Counted from the stretch's first letter, positions 12,067 to 24,260 are shown. The stretch is 64,000 nucleotides of DNA from Cryptomeria japonica (GCF_030272615.1 NC_081410.1:574565241-574629240); one strand, 5' to 3'. Notes: generated by a model not told the origin, from the letters alone. Numbers and translations are program-made.

Positions 12067-12093
12067 ATCTCCCCCTTTGGCATTGATGTCAAC
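12037..12093 (-). other. Inverted repeat bracketing the polypurine tract
   Basis: The right arm ttggcattgatgtcaac (12,077-12,093) is the exact reverse complement of GTTGACATCAATG (12,037-12,049) plus ATGCCAA (12,058-12,064), with a short bulge between those two blocks. The purine tract (12,067-12,076 region) falls in the loop. One arm belongs to the LTR and one to the internal region, so both would be present in the element's RNA. An analogous pair is at 62,136-62,247. Confidence 0.6.
12067..12080 (-). other. Polypurine tract
   Basis: The plus strand reads atctccccctttgg, so the minus strand is CCAAAGGGGGAGAT immediately 5' of the LTR start TGTTGG. This is the standard position and composition for plus-strand DNA priming in LTR elements. 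Confidence 0.75.
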
Positions 12094-13900
12094 ACATGTA
12101 GTATCCAGCATACTACAGATTCTCTCTCCCCTTTTGTGTGATCCATGGATTCTCACATATGTAGTATGCAACATACTACAAAATCTCTCTCCCTCTTTGA
12201 TAACAATGGCAAAGGGCACTGACGAGGTTTCTCTCCTCCTTGTATTTACCAGGCAATTTCAGAGTTTTCTCTCCACTTTTCCTCTACCAGATGCTTCTTT
12301 TCCTTCAACCATCATTCATTACATCTTCTCAAGTCACATCACTTGAGATGGAGGGCACAACCACGAACTGAAAACAATTACTCAGCAACCAAGTGTATAT
12401 GCAAAAAGGAACCACGTGCATATACTATTCTGAAACCAATTGAAGGCATATGTGTCAATGAATACAATATACCTGTCGATCAGACTATATCATCTCCCCT
12501 TGATATGAAGAAGCTATTATGACCCCAAAATGCTAATACCAAGTGTTGAAGTTAACAATAATACCAATTGTATCTCTTCTAATACCAAATGCATGTTCTC
12601 TTGTGCAAATAACTCTCCTTCTTTTCAGATAACACTCCCGGTGGTCCAGTTATGATTTCAATTTGATAGACATTAAGATATCTCACAACCCCAGACACTT
12701 CCAAAAATACCATCACAGTCATAGATACTTTCACAGCCTCTTTGTCCAACAAGTCGAATAACCGTTAGAAAAACATGGTTGTCAACTCCCCCTGAGTCAT
12801 GCATCACAGGTCCACATTGTCGATTGAGTCCAAAAATGAAGCCAACCTACCTCATATACCAGTTGAGCTATGCATATGTGATCAATCTAATGATCTATGA
12901 TTCTATCATCTCCATTATATCCACCATAGCATATGACATGATCCTAGATGTACACAATGCCATACAACATCACTATCATGTCATAAATCAAACCGGCTAG
13001 CCCAAAAAGATGCATGTATACATGATCAACTATCAGGCCATCATATGTCATTCAGGTCTTTTCCAATACCACCTGAGATATAAACACTTCTACATATCAC
13101 ATCGACGGAGTTATTGCAATGATCCTAGACCTCATTGACTTAAATAACCTGGAATACTGGTTAGCATACATATTGGTAACCTACTACACAAACTGGTTAC
13201 CTGCACTGGTCCATCAACACTATTGAAGCATCTTCCTCTAACTCCATTCCTCTTGTGCTAATTAGCATATGATCCCAATTGTGAATTATCCATCCATTGA
13301 CACATTCAGTAGTGATTCATCTTTCTTTTGTAGGTGTGTAGACAAGGTAGCCATTACACACACTTATCCTCTCATTTCCTTCCTTCATACTGCCAGCAGC
13401 TTGTTCCTCCATTTTTCCTCTTCCACTGAGGAGGTGAATGATAATTTTAGTGTACTACTCCCCCTAAGGTCCTCCATCTCCTTTATGCCTTAGGAGATAT
13501 CACTTGTGCATTGAATGGACAGTGTCAATCCATGGTCCTACTCTCTTCCTTCTTCCTCCAAACCTTCTTGGTTTCACTCTTCTTCCCATTTTCAGCCCTG
13601 GGAGCAGCTCTTACCCTCTTCTGCTAATTTGGCTTTGCATTACCAAAATTTGTAGCATGATCGAATGCATTGCTATAGAAGCACACTGTGTTCATGCCAA
13701 TCAAGTGATTGGGGGGACCTTCTATTAAACCGGTTTGACCATCTTCTTCTAGTCAAGTTATTGTGGCCAGCTACCAGAACCGATGGACCTCTTGATCCTA
13801 TAGAGAGATTTCTCCTTTGGTTCCATGTAGGTATTTGTCTCTCTTATCTCCTATTACTGCTTTCATACTTCGCATGTTTGTTCCACTGGTTGTGATAGGA
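12081..13900 (-). other. Non-coding interval where pol would be expected
   Basis: There are no catalytic motifs of Copia pol on either strand. Several additional agggggag-type tracts occur (near 12,500, 12,785 and 13,458 on the minus strand), typical of the long 3' non-coding region of this Copia type. Pol appears to be deleted rather than merely mutated. Confidence 0.5.
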
Positions 13901-13904
13901 CAGA

Positions 13905-15475
13905 GTGTTCTTCATCTTGCACTAATAACTTCTATGGCCAAAACCATTGCAATTGTAACATGCAACATTTACAAAACCAAGAGAGGGGATATGCATATTT
14001 CTACTCTTTGAACCTTTATGCTCATCTACATGATATCTATGGAAACCCATATTGTTTCTCCTAGATCCCTTTTTATATTCTTCTGCTCTATGACCATAAC
14101 CATTACATGCAAAGCAGTAACCGGTGAATGAAGATTTATAACTTACAAACTTGTTTTGCCATGCATGAGGAGATCTTTCTAGTTCGGCACCTACATTTCT
14201 ACTTCTTCAGGGATGGACCCTAGGTTTTCTATTTTTTGCATTTCTTTGTCCTCTGGTGGTAGGTGATCTTCTAGACTATCCTCTCAAGTTATTTCTACCA
14301 ATAAAGTTGTCTCCTCTGAGCTCCCATTTTCCTTTTGCATCTCCATTGTTCCTCCTTTTAGTACCGGTCTTCTTCTTCATGTCTTCACCAGTTGAATTAA
14401 GACCAATCATCTTCCTTGGAGCATTTCTAACTATGAAGGTCTAACCCTTATTCTTTCCATTTGAGGAGACAAAAAGAATATCTTTGTTGGGGCCAGCCTT
14501 GCTTGTGGAGCATTCATCGGCAGCATATCCTAATCCTCTGGTGTCCTTGGAATGTTTTTGATGATTCAACATTTTGTCCAAGGCATTAGTGTTGTCCTCA
14601 TACCGGTTTCTTACCTTGAGTTCATTTTTGCGCTTCTCAAGGTCTTTCCTCAAATCCTCCATTTCCTCTTTCTGCTTCCGACACTAACTGTCTTTTGTCT
14701 TCACTTCTAGTTGCAACTCCTCACATCTTCTTTCATCGGCATCAAGGACTGATTTCAATTTATTAGTCATACCTTTGGCATCTTCAAGTTGAGTTGTCAA
14801 CATGTAGGCATTTTTGTTTTACTCTTCAAGGTATGTTCTCAACTGATTACATTCTTTATGAACTAATTTTGTGTAACTCTTAAATTCATTTCTAACAGAT
14901 TTCAATTCACCAAGGGCACTTAGCAACTCACCTTCTAGATCAATTTTAGCTTCTTCTTCTTCTTCAAATTCTTCATCACTGCCAAACACATCTTACCAGT
15001 GGGGTCTGTCTGCCTTGTCACATTCTAATGTGTGCACTCCACTTTATGTCTCTTGTGCCATGAAGAGATGAGTTTCTTCTTCATCATTGTTGTTGCAGTT
15101 GTTGACAGGTCTTCCTTTGTTGTTTGCACCATCATTCATCTTGTTTTTGCAGACTGATCCAGTAGTGGTAGGCTCATTTCCATAGAGCCTCTTTAATCTA
15201 TCCCACAAACTCTTTGCTAACTTGCACTTGTTCACTTGTGAATAAACATCACCAGTAAGTCCATTGAATATGGCCTTCATTTCTTTAACATTGCACATAG
15301 ATTTTCTTTCTTCCTTAGGACTAGTGGGAGGATTGACATGACTAGGGAGACCATTTATAACTAACATCCACACTTCAAACCCTAGGGAGGATAGGTAGAC
15401 TTCCATTCTACAACTCCAAATAGAATAGTTTGAACCATCAAACACCGGAGCTAGGATGGACTCAAATTTGACCAT
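13905..15475 (-). pseudogene. Copia gag, broken
   Basis: Gag forms the particle that packages element RNA. The start codon is the ATG at 15,475, about 60 bases from the primer-binding site. The N-terminal part has the usual Copia gag signature (FDGSNYSIWSCRMEVYLSSL, then a SLWDRLKRLYGNE-like helix) and ends abruptly near 15,170, where gag sequence is missing. A Lys/Glu coiled-coil segment at 14,662-14,441 closely parallels the plus-strand Copia at 56,640-56,870. Two zinc knuckles follow, CFACNGYGHRAEE near 14,115-14,078 and CYNCNGFGHRSY near 13,960-13,925. The first has lost its final cysteine and the second has a TAG just before its last cysteine. Frame breaks and the missing middle make it non-functional. 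Confidence 0.7.
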
Positions 15476-15534
15476 CTTGTCCACAAACCAGAATCTACCC
15501 AAGTTGGAGAAAGCTTTTCTAAATTGGAACCTAT

Positions 15535-15546
15535 GCTCTGATACCA
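15535..15546 (-). other. Primer-binding site
   Basis: The plus strand reads gctctgatacca, reverse complement of the initiator-Met tRNA site TGGTATCAGAGC. It lies two bases from the LTR terminus at 15,549. Confidence 0.8.
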
Positions 15547-15548
15547 AT

Positions 15549-16130
15549 TGTTGGACACAAGATGCCACTGAGAGGGGGGGTGAGTCGGTGATTTCTAAAT
15601 CCTTTAATCTTTTTACCTCCAAGAGAGATTGTTGGTTACCAACCTGAGGATCATGCAAACCTATCGGTAAGATAAAACTAGAAAACATAAATAAACCACA
15701 CAAGGGGCACATCACATAACACCGGTACATATGAGGAAAACCCAAGATGGGAAAAACCTTAGTGAGAAGTGTTGCTAGAGTCTACTGCTCCAATCCAGCC
15801 TCACAATGATAACCTTCGGTTACAACATTTAGGGCACCAAACCAAGGAGTACCACTCCTTCTTTAGGGCACCAACCCAAGGAGCACCAACCCCTGTAGCG
15901 AGCTCCAACTCAGTGATCTATCTTGTACATAAGCAATTACAAAAGTAATAGTCTGATTACAAGTGAATCTTGTAACCACTGCATACACTTTATCCTAACA
16001 GTTTCTCACCTCCTCTACCTCACCGGTTTACTTATACTCTGCTTTCTATCTCCTTCTCAGTCTCTCTACTCACTGTTACCTTGTCATTTGTCCCTCATAA
16101 CAAGAGTGAGTCGCCTTGCAAGAATTTTAG
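15549..16130 (-). repeat. 5' LTR, first part (R-U5 side)
   Basis: Begins TGTTGGACACAAGATGCC on the plus strand, carrying the gagaggggggg motif (CCCCCCTCTC on its own strand) near its end. It includes the repeated block agggcaccaacccaaggagc (about 15,825-15,895), which recurs inverted in the plus-strand LTR at 54,950-55,020 and shows the two LTRs belong to one family. The right edge near 16,130 is where LTR-like sequence stops. Confidence 0.65.
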
Positions 16131-17023
16131 TTGAGTCCTTTTCTTTTCCAAAATCTTGTTAAAAGTTTGTTGGTTCAATCCCTAATCCTCCTGTAAATCA
16201 TTTCTAAATCCTTAGCATTACGTTTCAATGGTTATTTTGAACCTCATGAACCCCTCGAACCATCCTGAAAAGCATTCATAGTGTTCATTTAGGTACCGCG
16301 GGTTCTAAGTTGTGTCTAAGTCATTTTCAAGATAACATTCATATTAAGTGTTTTGCAGCAGCTCTATTTCACGGTCGTGGATGATGTTTCATATACTCTT
16401 TCTCCAGACTATGAACCGTTTGAACCTAGTTCAAACAGTTCACCAGCTCGGCAATCAACAAAGTTAATCTTTTCCAAATGAAAATCTCCTTGGCGTAGCA
16501 TATGCTTTGAACTACCTAAACCCTCATGAAGTCAGTTCAAATGGTTCATGAATGTTCAAATCAGGTGGGTCCCATAGAAAAGACTAAATGACATGATGGT
16601 GCATTTATTGCTAAGTGTGATGAAGATCTGATCATATCTCGGGTGACGTCAACCAGCCAATTTTTGAAGGCAAGTAATCATTTTTGGGAATTGGCAGTTA
16701 TGCTAACGAGTGCTATCATGCATTCAATACACACGCGTGATGTCAAATCCCAATGCTTTGGCTCATTTGAGTTGATGGGAAAAATTAATGCACTAAATGA
16801 GCTTTTGGCGCTTCATTTGTTATAAGGTATGAAGTGATTTATTTTTGAAACCTGTTCTTCATTGCTGCGGAGTGTTTGGTTGAAGGTTTTTCTATTGGTA
16901 GTCGTTCGATTGGTTTCAGCCGTGAAGGTGAGTTTTGATTCCTATCTTCTTCAGTGATTTTTAGTTGTTTTTCTCTCTCATAATAAAATTGCTTGGAGAG
17001 ATAAGGGTTGTTGGTTATAAATT

Positions 17024-20000
17024 ATGAAGTCCACTCTGCATCTTTTCAGAAATATTTTTAGTCTTGCTTGCACAGAACCCATTGTCAGTGACACATACCT
17101 AAAAGGGGAGAATTTGGAAGCCTTGAAGGAAAGGACGTTTAAAGGTATTGATGGTTCTTTTGGTCTAGAAATTCTAAGTAGTGCCCTGATAGAGGCAGCA
17201 GCTTTCCCACCTGCTATTCCTTGCCCAGAATTAGTTAGGGAATGCATTGTGCGATATGACCCTATTTCTGAAACTATCAAGAGGGACAATGGTGAAACCC
17301 TCCTTGCAATAAATAGGGAAGTCATTTCTTCTGTTTTCAAATAGCCAGATTACAAGTTCTCAAATTTTTCCCCTACCTAATCAATCACCGAGTTCAATGC
17401 AGACAAGAGTGGACACCAGAACAATATAGCAAAGCATTGGTTGATAGTTCCTCAGAAAGGTGGCTCTAAGCTACCTAAACACCCCAACAAAAATCACATG
17501 CTTCCCCATATTCATGATGTTATGTTGTTGTTACACCGAGTCAGAGGTTCAGCTGAAGCCTACAGCTTTGATGATTAGATTTACTATTATGTGCAACTGG
17601 TGTTGGAGGGAAAGCAGTTCCTTGACTGGGCAAAGCTTATTACTGACTCTATGAGAGAACAGTTGAGCATGGCAAAGAAGTTCAAACAAAATTTCTTCAT
17701 GTCTTCTTATTTGATATATTGTTTGGCATGTACCAAAGAGATCATGGGAATTCCTAGGCAACTTGCTGAAGGGGATGTTTATGTATATAACTTTTACCCC
17801 ATGCTGCAAAGAGATAATGCATTACAAGATTTCAGAAGAGTGCATAATGCTTTTCTGGGGGACCTGTGCTATGAATTGAAGAATATGAAATCAAAAAGAA
17901 TGTCTAAAGAAACCCAGGCTTTGGTGAAAAGATATGGTAGCTTCTTTGTTCAATTTCCTTGTTTCTGTTATATAAGGGTAGGTGGTTTCGAAGAAGAACC
18001 TTTCAGACTTCCTCATTTTTCTTTAGATTGCTTTGTCCTTGCTAAGATTTGTAGACACTTGTCTATTGTAATTAAGAAATCTCTACCCAAAGATAAATGG
18101 GAAGATCATTTCCCTATTCAATTGGGCGCTTTATCTTGTAGTTCAATGTTAGATGCGTTGAGCATAGGAGCTGACTTGAAGAATTTTAATTTCAAATTGT
18201 ATCAAGGAAGGAATGGCTTTGACAATAAAGGTTTTTCACGGGGCCTTGGTTTGATGGTGCACCTTCCTATCTCACACTTGGAAGACTTTTGGGAGGATTG
18301 TTGTGATGAACTTGAAGTGTTCAGGAGAGAAAATATGAGAATGGTTCTTGGACAGATAGTTTCACTACAGGTAAAAATTGATATAAGTGGGATCAAAGAA
18401 GATAATCTAGAGCTATTTGAACCTGGGTATCTAGATCAAACTGAACCTGAAACATTCTCTATTAATTGGGATGTGGAAGAAGAAAATGATATACATCTCA
18501 GAACAAAAAGAGTCTTGGAGAGAACTGCAGATTGGGTTAATAAAAAAAGAGCAATGAAATCAAGCAGGATCAGTCCTGCATGAGATAGTGTGGTTTCTCT
18601 ACGTTCTCCAAAAAGCTTTTCTAACCCCACTTCTATGCCTGTTCATGTAGGTAAAAATAAGAAGTCATCTCACACCAAGCACGAGCCTAATCCTGCTTTG
18701 AATTGTCCTGCTCCCCGATTTACAAGGTTACGGAGCGTTGTACGGAAGAAAATGGACCTGGTCAGAGACACAGAGGTGAAAGACAAGACCCTCGACCCTC
18801 ATATTTTTGAGGTCGAAGACCTTGATAGTAATATTGTCAACACCACTGATTCCCATGCAATCATTGTAACCATGATACCGCCACCTAAAGTAACTGGAGG
18901 AACAGCTAGCTCAAGCACAACTCCCAAATGGTTAACTACTTCAGTAAGTAAGAAATGGAGCTCGATCCCAGTGTCTATCTCCATTCAAGACATGGTGGTA
19001 AAATACATGGAAAAAGGTCCTAAACATAATAAGTTCAAAACAACCACCAGGTTGGACGCTGATGAAAAGACTAGGAGATGGGTTGCTGAAATTGCTTCCT
19101 ATAAACCCAAGGATGAAAGTAAAGAAATAAATGCAGAAGATTTAGAAGTCACCAAAGTAGATCTGGGAAACATGAGTAGGGACTCTGATAACCACCTTTT
19201 CAATGTGATGGCTAAGAAAATTCTCACCAGGTTAGAGAAAGACGGACAAGAGAAAAAGGAACTAAAATGGCACATCAAAGTTTTAGCGCAATTCATTGAT
19301 AGCCTAGGCTGTTTTGGAGCACTCCCTATATCACAAGCTTCAGAAAAATTTGATCCCACCTCACCAAGGAACAAGAAACTGATGAATCAAGTCCAGTGAG
19401 CCAAGAGCATCGTAGGGGCCGTAGAAAAATGGATTAAAGGGGCAATCAAGGATGGCGAAAAATATATTACAGATTCCAAGAAGTTATGCGATGAAATTAA
19501 AAACCTCTTTGTGGAGATCCAAAATCAGGTTTTGCAATGGGAAAAGGAGGAGCATAAGTGGGAAAACATATTACCCATGTTCGCCAAGATATAAAAATAT
19601 GGAGCCACTGAGTTTTTAATAGAAAACTCAATAAAATTGGTAACTAATGAGTGTCAGCTCTTTGTGTTGAAGAAAACCATAGTGTGGCGGGTAATTACAT
19701 TCAAGGTTGCAATCTCTTATGCCAAAGCCTCCGTTTACGAGCTCGAGGAACTTCAATATAGCTTGGTCAATGATAATAAAGTGGTTAACCCAGATCATGA
19801 TTGACAACTAGGACTTTATGGGCTGAATACACAGGATGTGATAAAGGCATTTAAATTGCACATGGAGAAAAATAGGGCCAAAGGAAACTTTACTTCTGAA
19901 GATATAACACAAATTGCCCGAATTGAATCCATGACGTTCATTGGCAATGATCAATTACCTAAATATGCCGAGAAAATGGTAAAACATAGGTGGGAAAAGG

Positions 20001-20122
20001 AAGCTGCAAAGGCGAAAACTAATGCCATGAAGAATCCGAGTCAGTCTATGATTCAGGAGCTTACAACTGCCCATGATGCCTGGAAAAGTGGAAGAGAAGA
20101 TGATGTTGGAGACGAAGCATAA
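17024..20122 (+). pseudogene. Long single-frame ORF (~1,030 codons) of unrecognised function
   Basis: The ATG at 17,024 follows an in-frame TAA at 17,018. One frame then runs to TAA at 20,120 with only seven internal stops (17,342 TAG, 17,378 TAA, 17,576 TAG, 18,581 TGA, 19,397 TGA, 19,592 TAA, 19,802 TGA) and no frameshift, so it decayed by point mutation only. I do not recognise a catalytic domain. Residues ~1-110 contain PCPELVRECIVRYD and INREVISSVFKL, resembling in position the ITKEAIRAFTGFP motif of the ORF at 7,545. Residues ~190-520 are globular with conserved-looking FRLPHFSLDCFVLAK. Residues ~520-600 are basic and Pro/Ser-rich, and ~680-1,030 are Lys/Glu-rich and helical. It is probably a transposon-encoded accessory protein; a decayed host gene cannot be excluded. 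Confidence 0.55.
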
Positions 20123-20227
20123 TTTGATGCTTATGCTTTATTTTTGTTTTTAAAGGCTTTTCAAAAACCCTTGCAATTACTTCGGGACATTTGTCCCCTA
20201 AATACTCTGTTAGTTTTATAACTATTT

Positions 20228-20262
20228 CAGAGGAGGTCGGGTTTTTAGGGAGACCTCCTCTG
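20228..20262 (+). other. Perfect 11-bp hairpin 3' of the long ORF
   Basis: CAGAGGAGGTC at 20,228-20,238 pairs with GACCTCCTCTG at 20,252-20,262 around a 13-nt loop, 105 bp past the ORF stop. A smaller palindrome, gggacatttgtccc, sits at about 20,182-20,195. A role in RNA 3'-end structure is possible but unproven. No CTRR follows as a Helitron end would require. Confidence 0.6.
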
Positions 20263-20964
20263 TTCTTGAAAAAGACTACTATAAGTTAGATGAGAAATAT
20301 TTAGAAGGGGTTAGAACAGTAGACTTAGAGATTAGAAAATTTTATTTGTGGGAAGGAAGTGATCAATTTTTCCAGAATCTGAAATTGGAAGGAACTTATG
20401 TGTGTATCTTTATGTCTTTGTTGCATGGAATATACATATAAAGATCATATGCATTTTGAGGTTTTAAATCTTCGAGTTTGAATCTATGGAGTAATGTTTC
20501 TTTGCAAATATTAATCTAGTCAAATTGTCTGTGATTATCTTTTTGATGGTGAATGTTATTATTAATCTGGAGCTTCTTTTCATGTTGTTTAGAAAGATAT
20601 TTGTTTGAAAAGAGACTTTGTTTCTCTATTTATTTTTATGAAGTGCTGAAATCAGTGTTATTGAACTTTGCATTGATTACTTCTGATTTTCATGGTGAAG
20701 CATCTTGAAGAAAGGTTTTTCTGAAATATTCATATAGTACCAGCCTCTCATCTAAGAATGAAGTAGGCAGCCTTACGTGCTTTTAGGTTAAAAGCATATC
20801 AGTTTTATTTAGTTAGATTATTCTCTAAATAACTAATGGAGGGAGTTATACCTATCTAAAATTCAGAGGGAAGTGATGCATGTCACACTTACCCAACTAT
20901 TTAGTTGAACTTTTGTTTTTCAAACAGGGTAATAGAGCTTTGAATCAATTCAATTAAAAGAAAG

Positions 20965-22985
20965 ACAAAACCTGTTCACTAACACTCACCTTCACCTGTT
21001 GTTGGTGATACTGGTTCTACTTCTGCCTATTGGATGAACAGTCAAAACATACACCTATTGTTGGTTACTCTTCTCACCGGTTTATCCTTTCTCTACTCAC
21101 TACTTGTAAGATATTCTCTCCATACCCATGAAGCTGCTTCACTCTCAACTACCTTCTAGTTGGCATGAACACTGTCTGTTCCTACCTATGCAACTCACTT
21201 TGCAGTTTTTTTGTTTTATCTGATCTTGTCGGTTAAGCCTCTATTAAACCCTCTCACCGATTTAACCTTCCCTGCTAGCTCTTTTCTTCAGACTATGAGT
21301 TCCTTGACTCTTCTCAATCTTATCTCCTCTTTACTATGCTCAAGATCACTCTCCTTCAACATTCAATGTCTTTTGCCTTCATTCTTATTGCTTACCTTTC
21401 TTGCCAAAATGCAACTTCAAACTCTTAGCACGCAAGGTTTCCTACACTGAACACGAGGTATATTAGATCTGATCTGATCTCATTCTACATGAAGATAAGC
21501 AACCTGCAATCAATCAAGCATCATCTACCATATCTTCTTCCTTCCAAGGCACATTTGCTAAACTTAGCAAACACAGACAGTCAGTCGGTGAGGCACCAGA
21601 TCAATCACCATATATGGTTCTGCAAATTGCATCACCATCCTCATTCTACACCTGGTCACTCTGCATCGATTGATGCATCTCATCAATCACCTCTATTCGA
21701 CCTTCCTCGAGCCACACACCTCTGCAACACCTCCCATGATTTACGAGGTCTATAATTAATGTCGACCAACTCTGCAACAACCTCATCGATGCACACTCCA
21801 TCTACCACTGCATGCATGTCTACCACCTTGACTCCATGTGGCACCTTTGTCTGCATTCACCTTAGCTCACCAAGTTGGTCTGACTTGATCACCAACAAAT
21901 TATACACAATAGGTGTGTGCATCATACCAGTTCACAGACCTTGTCGGTTATACCCTAACCGATATGCCTTCAACCTTTCTCTTTGCTTCTCTTCTGGTGG
22001 AACACCTAAATTGGTCAGCACACATGCCAACCTACCTCATGCACATCTTCATCAGATGGGAGTGTTCTGCATTTGCACTTTGTTAGCATTATCGGTGGAC
22101 ATACTTACCGGTAAACACCTTAATGACACCATATCATTAACCTTCAACTACCTCCATCTGTCTGCATATGTGGTAACACCTTTCTTCACCACTAGACCGA
22201 TTCTACCATTAACACATTTGTCAAGGTGACAAACATATCCTTCCTTCTTTGTACCGGCAACTCATCATGTCTACCCGACTGATCTAGTGCATATCCCTAA
22301 TCTCATGCACCTAAGGCATCTTAGTGTTTCACCAGTTCACTCGGTGGGAGCCTTCAATCACCTGCCTTTAACCTTTTGTCTTATCTCAGAGGACTATGAT
22401 ACATTCCATGCATAATAGGAGATAATCTCATCTTACCAGTGGGAGTAGATCCTTGTCATTTGCATCCTAGATTTCACCAATGTGGATTCCCTGTTTGAGC
22501 AACATATCTTCAAACATGCACATGTGATCCGGTTGGGACACATTCACTGTCAGTCATCTCTTCAAATGGTGACTACATCTTTATTCAGTGGGAGTCCTGA
22601 TGTTTCACATCCACACAGCATATCGGTGGCCTACACATACTTCACCTCTAGTGTTGATGTGATTTTGGTTAACAGTCTCCCTCTTCATCGCAATCAACAA
22701 CTCAACATCTTGCTCTCTTGTTGGTTGGCCACAGTGCATTGCCAGCATGTCACTTACCGGTTTGCAATCCTTATGTCTTCAACACAAGTCAACACTATCT
22801 TATGTATCGGTGACTCCAATGGCCATTATGCTAGATGACCTTCTCTTCCTTATCGGTGACCTGCTATGATATGTGACATCAGAGACATCACATCTAGTAT
22901 GCATCAATGGCAGTGTTGCACATACATCTCTTATACCGGTTGCCATCCTATACCGGTTGACATGAATGACAACACAATGTCAACA
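20965..22985 (-). repeat. 5' LTR, second part (U3 side)
   Basis: LTR sequence resumes near 20,965 and ends at 22,985 with caacacaatgtcaaca, so on its own strand the LTR starts TGTTGACATTGTGTTG, matching the start TGTTGGCATTGTGTTG of the plus-strand LTR at 53,730. The interval is rich in accggt-type motifs. Its last ~980 bp are the counterpart of 11,081-12,066. Confidence 0.65.
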
Positions 22986-23809
22986 ATAAATTTTACCCAA
23001 GGATATTGAATAGGATGTAAAATATTCAAATTACATAAATATGCTTCCAAGAAGAAGTTATGTAAATTAAACAAGAGATCCTACATAAAGCACTTACATT
23101 TGACAAGAATTTTACAAGTTAAAATATTAATTAAAAACTATATTACACATCAGAAGAACACAAGAAAAAAATTCATACATAATGAACACACAAAAATAAA
23201 TAGTTAGTGTAGTGTATTAAATCCTATCCCTCTATAATTTCACACTATTTGGGCCCCTTCTTTAGTGTACCTTTACCTAGATCATTTTAATCCTATTTGG
23301 GCCCTATCATACCCTATAATTTAACTATCATCAAACACTCAAACCCAAACCTAATTTAACATCACAAACCTCAACATTAATGAATCCCTTCTAGAGGTCC
23401 TATTTTGATGGCACTAGCATTCCCAACAACCCTATAAATTCCTTGAAATTGCAGCCAGTGCAAGTGTTAGCCTTCACTATTTAAAATCTAGTTTTGAATT
23501 TTATAGTTGACCATTTAATGTTATCCTAAAACTCAAAAATACCTCATGAACCCTATAAAAAGAACCTTTAGTACCTAATATGGCTCTAGCTATGGCAATG
23601 GTACAAATAGTGGTGATTTTTTAAAATGGAATGTAAAACAATACACATGACCATAGGAGATTTTATTTGTTCTCCATGGGTATGGGCCACAAGGGCTACT
23701 TCAAATTCTAGAGGTTATTGGTGGTATGTTCTATAGTTTGGATGATGTGGAAAATACATATGTGTTTATGTAAATCTTTATGTTATATTTTTATTTTTTA
23801 TGCTTTTTG
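22986..23809. other. Intergenic, nothing recognised
   Basis: AT-rich non-coding sequence. A short stretch around 23,245-23,275 (tatttgggccccttcttta) resembles, inverted, the sequence at 5,650-5,675, suggesting a minor dispersed repeat. Confidence 0.4.
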
Positions 23810-24260
23810 TTGTAGCTTTTTGTACCCTTTATAAAGTATTTTATGTAGGTATATTGTTTTATAGATTGTATATTTTAATTATAGTTGTAGGTTGCTCCTT
23901 TATAGAACACATTGTCTTAATCTATGTTTTAAAATCATAAACTTTACAAAGATTAATTATAATAGATCATAAATATTTATTTTAGATTAATATTTTAAAT
24001 ATGATTAAATATTTATTAGCATCTTAATCTATAAGAATAGTAAATAGGGTAAGTAGTTTTTAGTATCCTACTTAGCTAACATGAATTAAAATTATATTTC
24101 AATAATATCATTACAAGTGTATTTCAAGTTATTTTGGGTGGTTACAATTAGAATTTAAAGCATAAATTTTATTTTACAATATCTATAGACTAAATCTCAT
24201 CATGCTATTGTAATTTATGCATAAAATTTGATTCATTATTTTTTCAACTCATGATAAAAA
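23810..24260. repeat. Upstream repeat of the gene cluster, copy A
   Basis: This segment is colinear with 34,850-35,310. Shared landmarks include cttaatctat, aaagattaatt/aaagattagtt, agtaaatagggta, tatctatagactaaatctca and the following caacatttgat-like block. Copy A precedes the exon fragment at 24,355 by 100 bp; the other copy lies 2.5 kb upstream of the intact gene. It may have travelled with the gene family. Confidence 0.5.

Larger units (their letters stand above)
16130..20965 (+). mobile_element. Nested element of unknown class carrying a long ORF
   Basis: Sequence unlike the surrounding LTR interrupts it here and carries a plus-strand ORF of about 1,030 codons. I could not find matching LTRs, terminal inverted repeats or a target-site duplication at the edges, which are estimates. 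The 890 bp upstream of the ORF and 840 bp downstream have no coding potential. A retroelement that lost its LTRs, a LARD-like element, or a DNA transposon carrying this ORF are all possible. Confidence 0.45.
11081..22985 (-). mobile_element. Minus-strand Copia derivative lacking pol, split by a nested element
   Basis: The order on the minus strand is 5' LTR (22,985 to 20,965 plus 16,130 to 15,549), primer-binding site (15,546-15,535), gag (15,475 to ~13,905), a long non-coding stretch, polypurine tract (12,080-12,067) and 3' LTR (12,066-11,081, truncated). The two LTRs match over ~980 bp (11,081-12,066 against 22,005-22,985). No protease, integrase, reverse transcriptase or RNase H is seen between gag and the 3' LTR, so this copy could only have moved with proteins supplied by a relative such as the element at 53,730. 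A second element occupies about 16,130-20,965 within the 5' LTR. Confidence 0.65.

Noticed and set aside
16978-17340. 120-residue minus-strand ORF
   Set aside because: Antisense to the start of the long plus-strand ORF that continues in one frame for 3 kb.
17024-20122. Host single-copy gene
   Set aside because: Its position inside an LTR, the flanking non-coding debris and the absence of introns over 3 kb favour a transposon origin, though this is not proven.
20228-20262. Helitron 3' terminus
   Set aside because: A hairpin is present but no CTRR end follows, and no TC-type 5' end or Rep/helicase motif was found.
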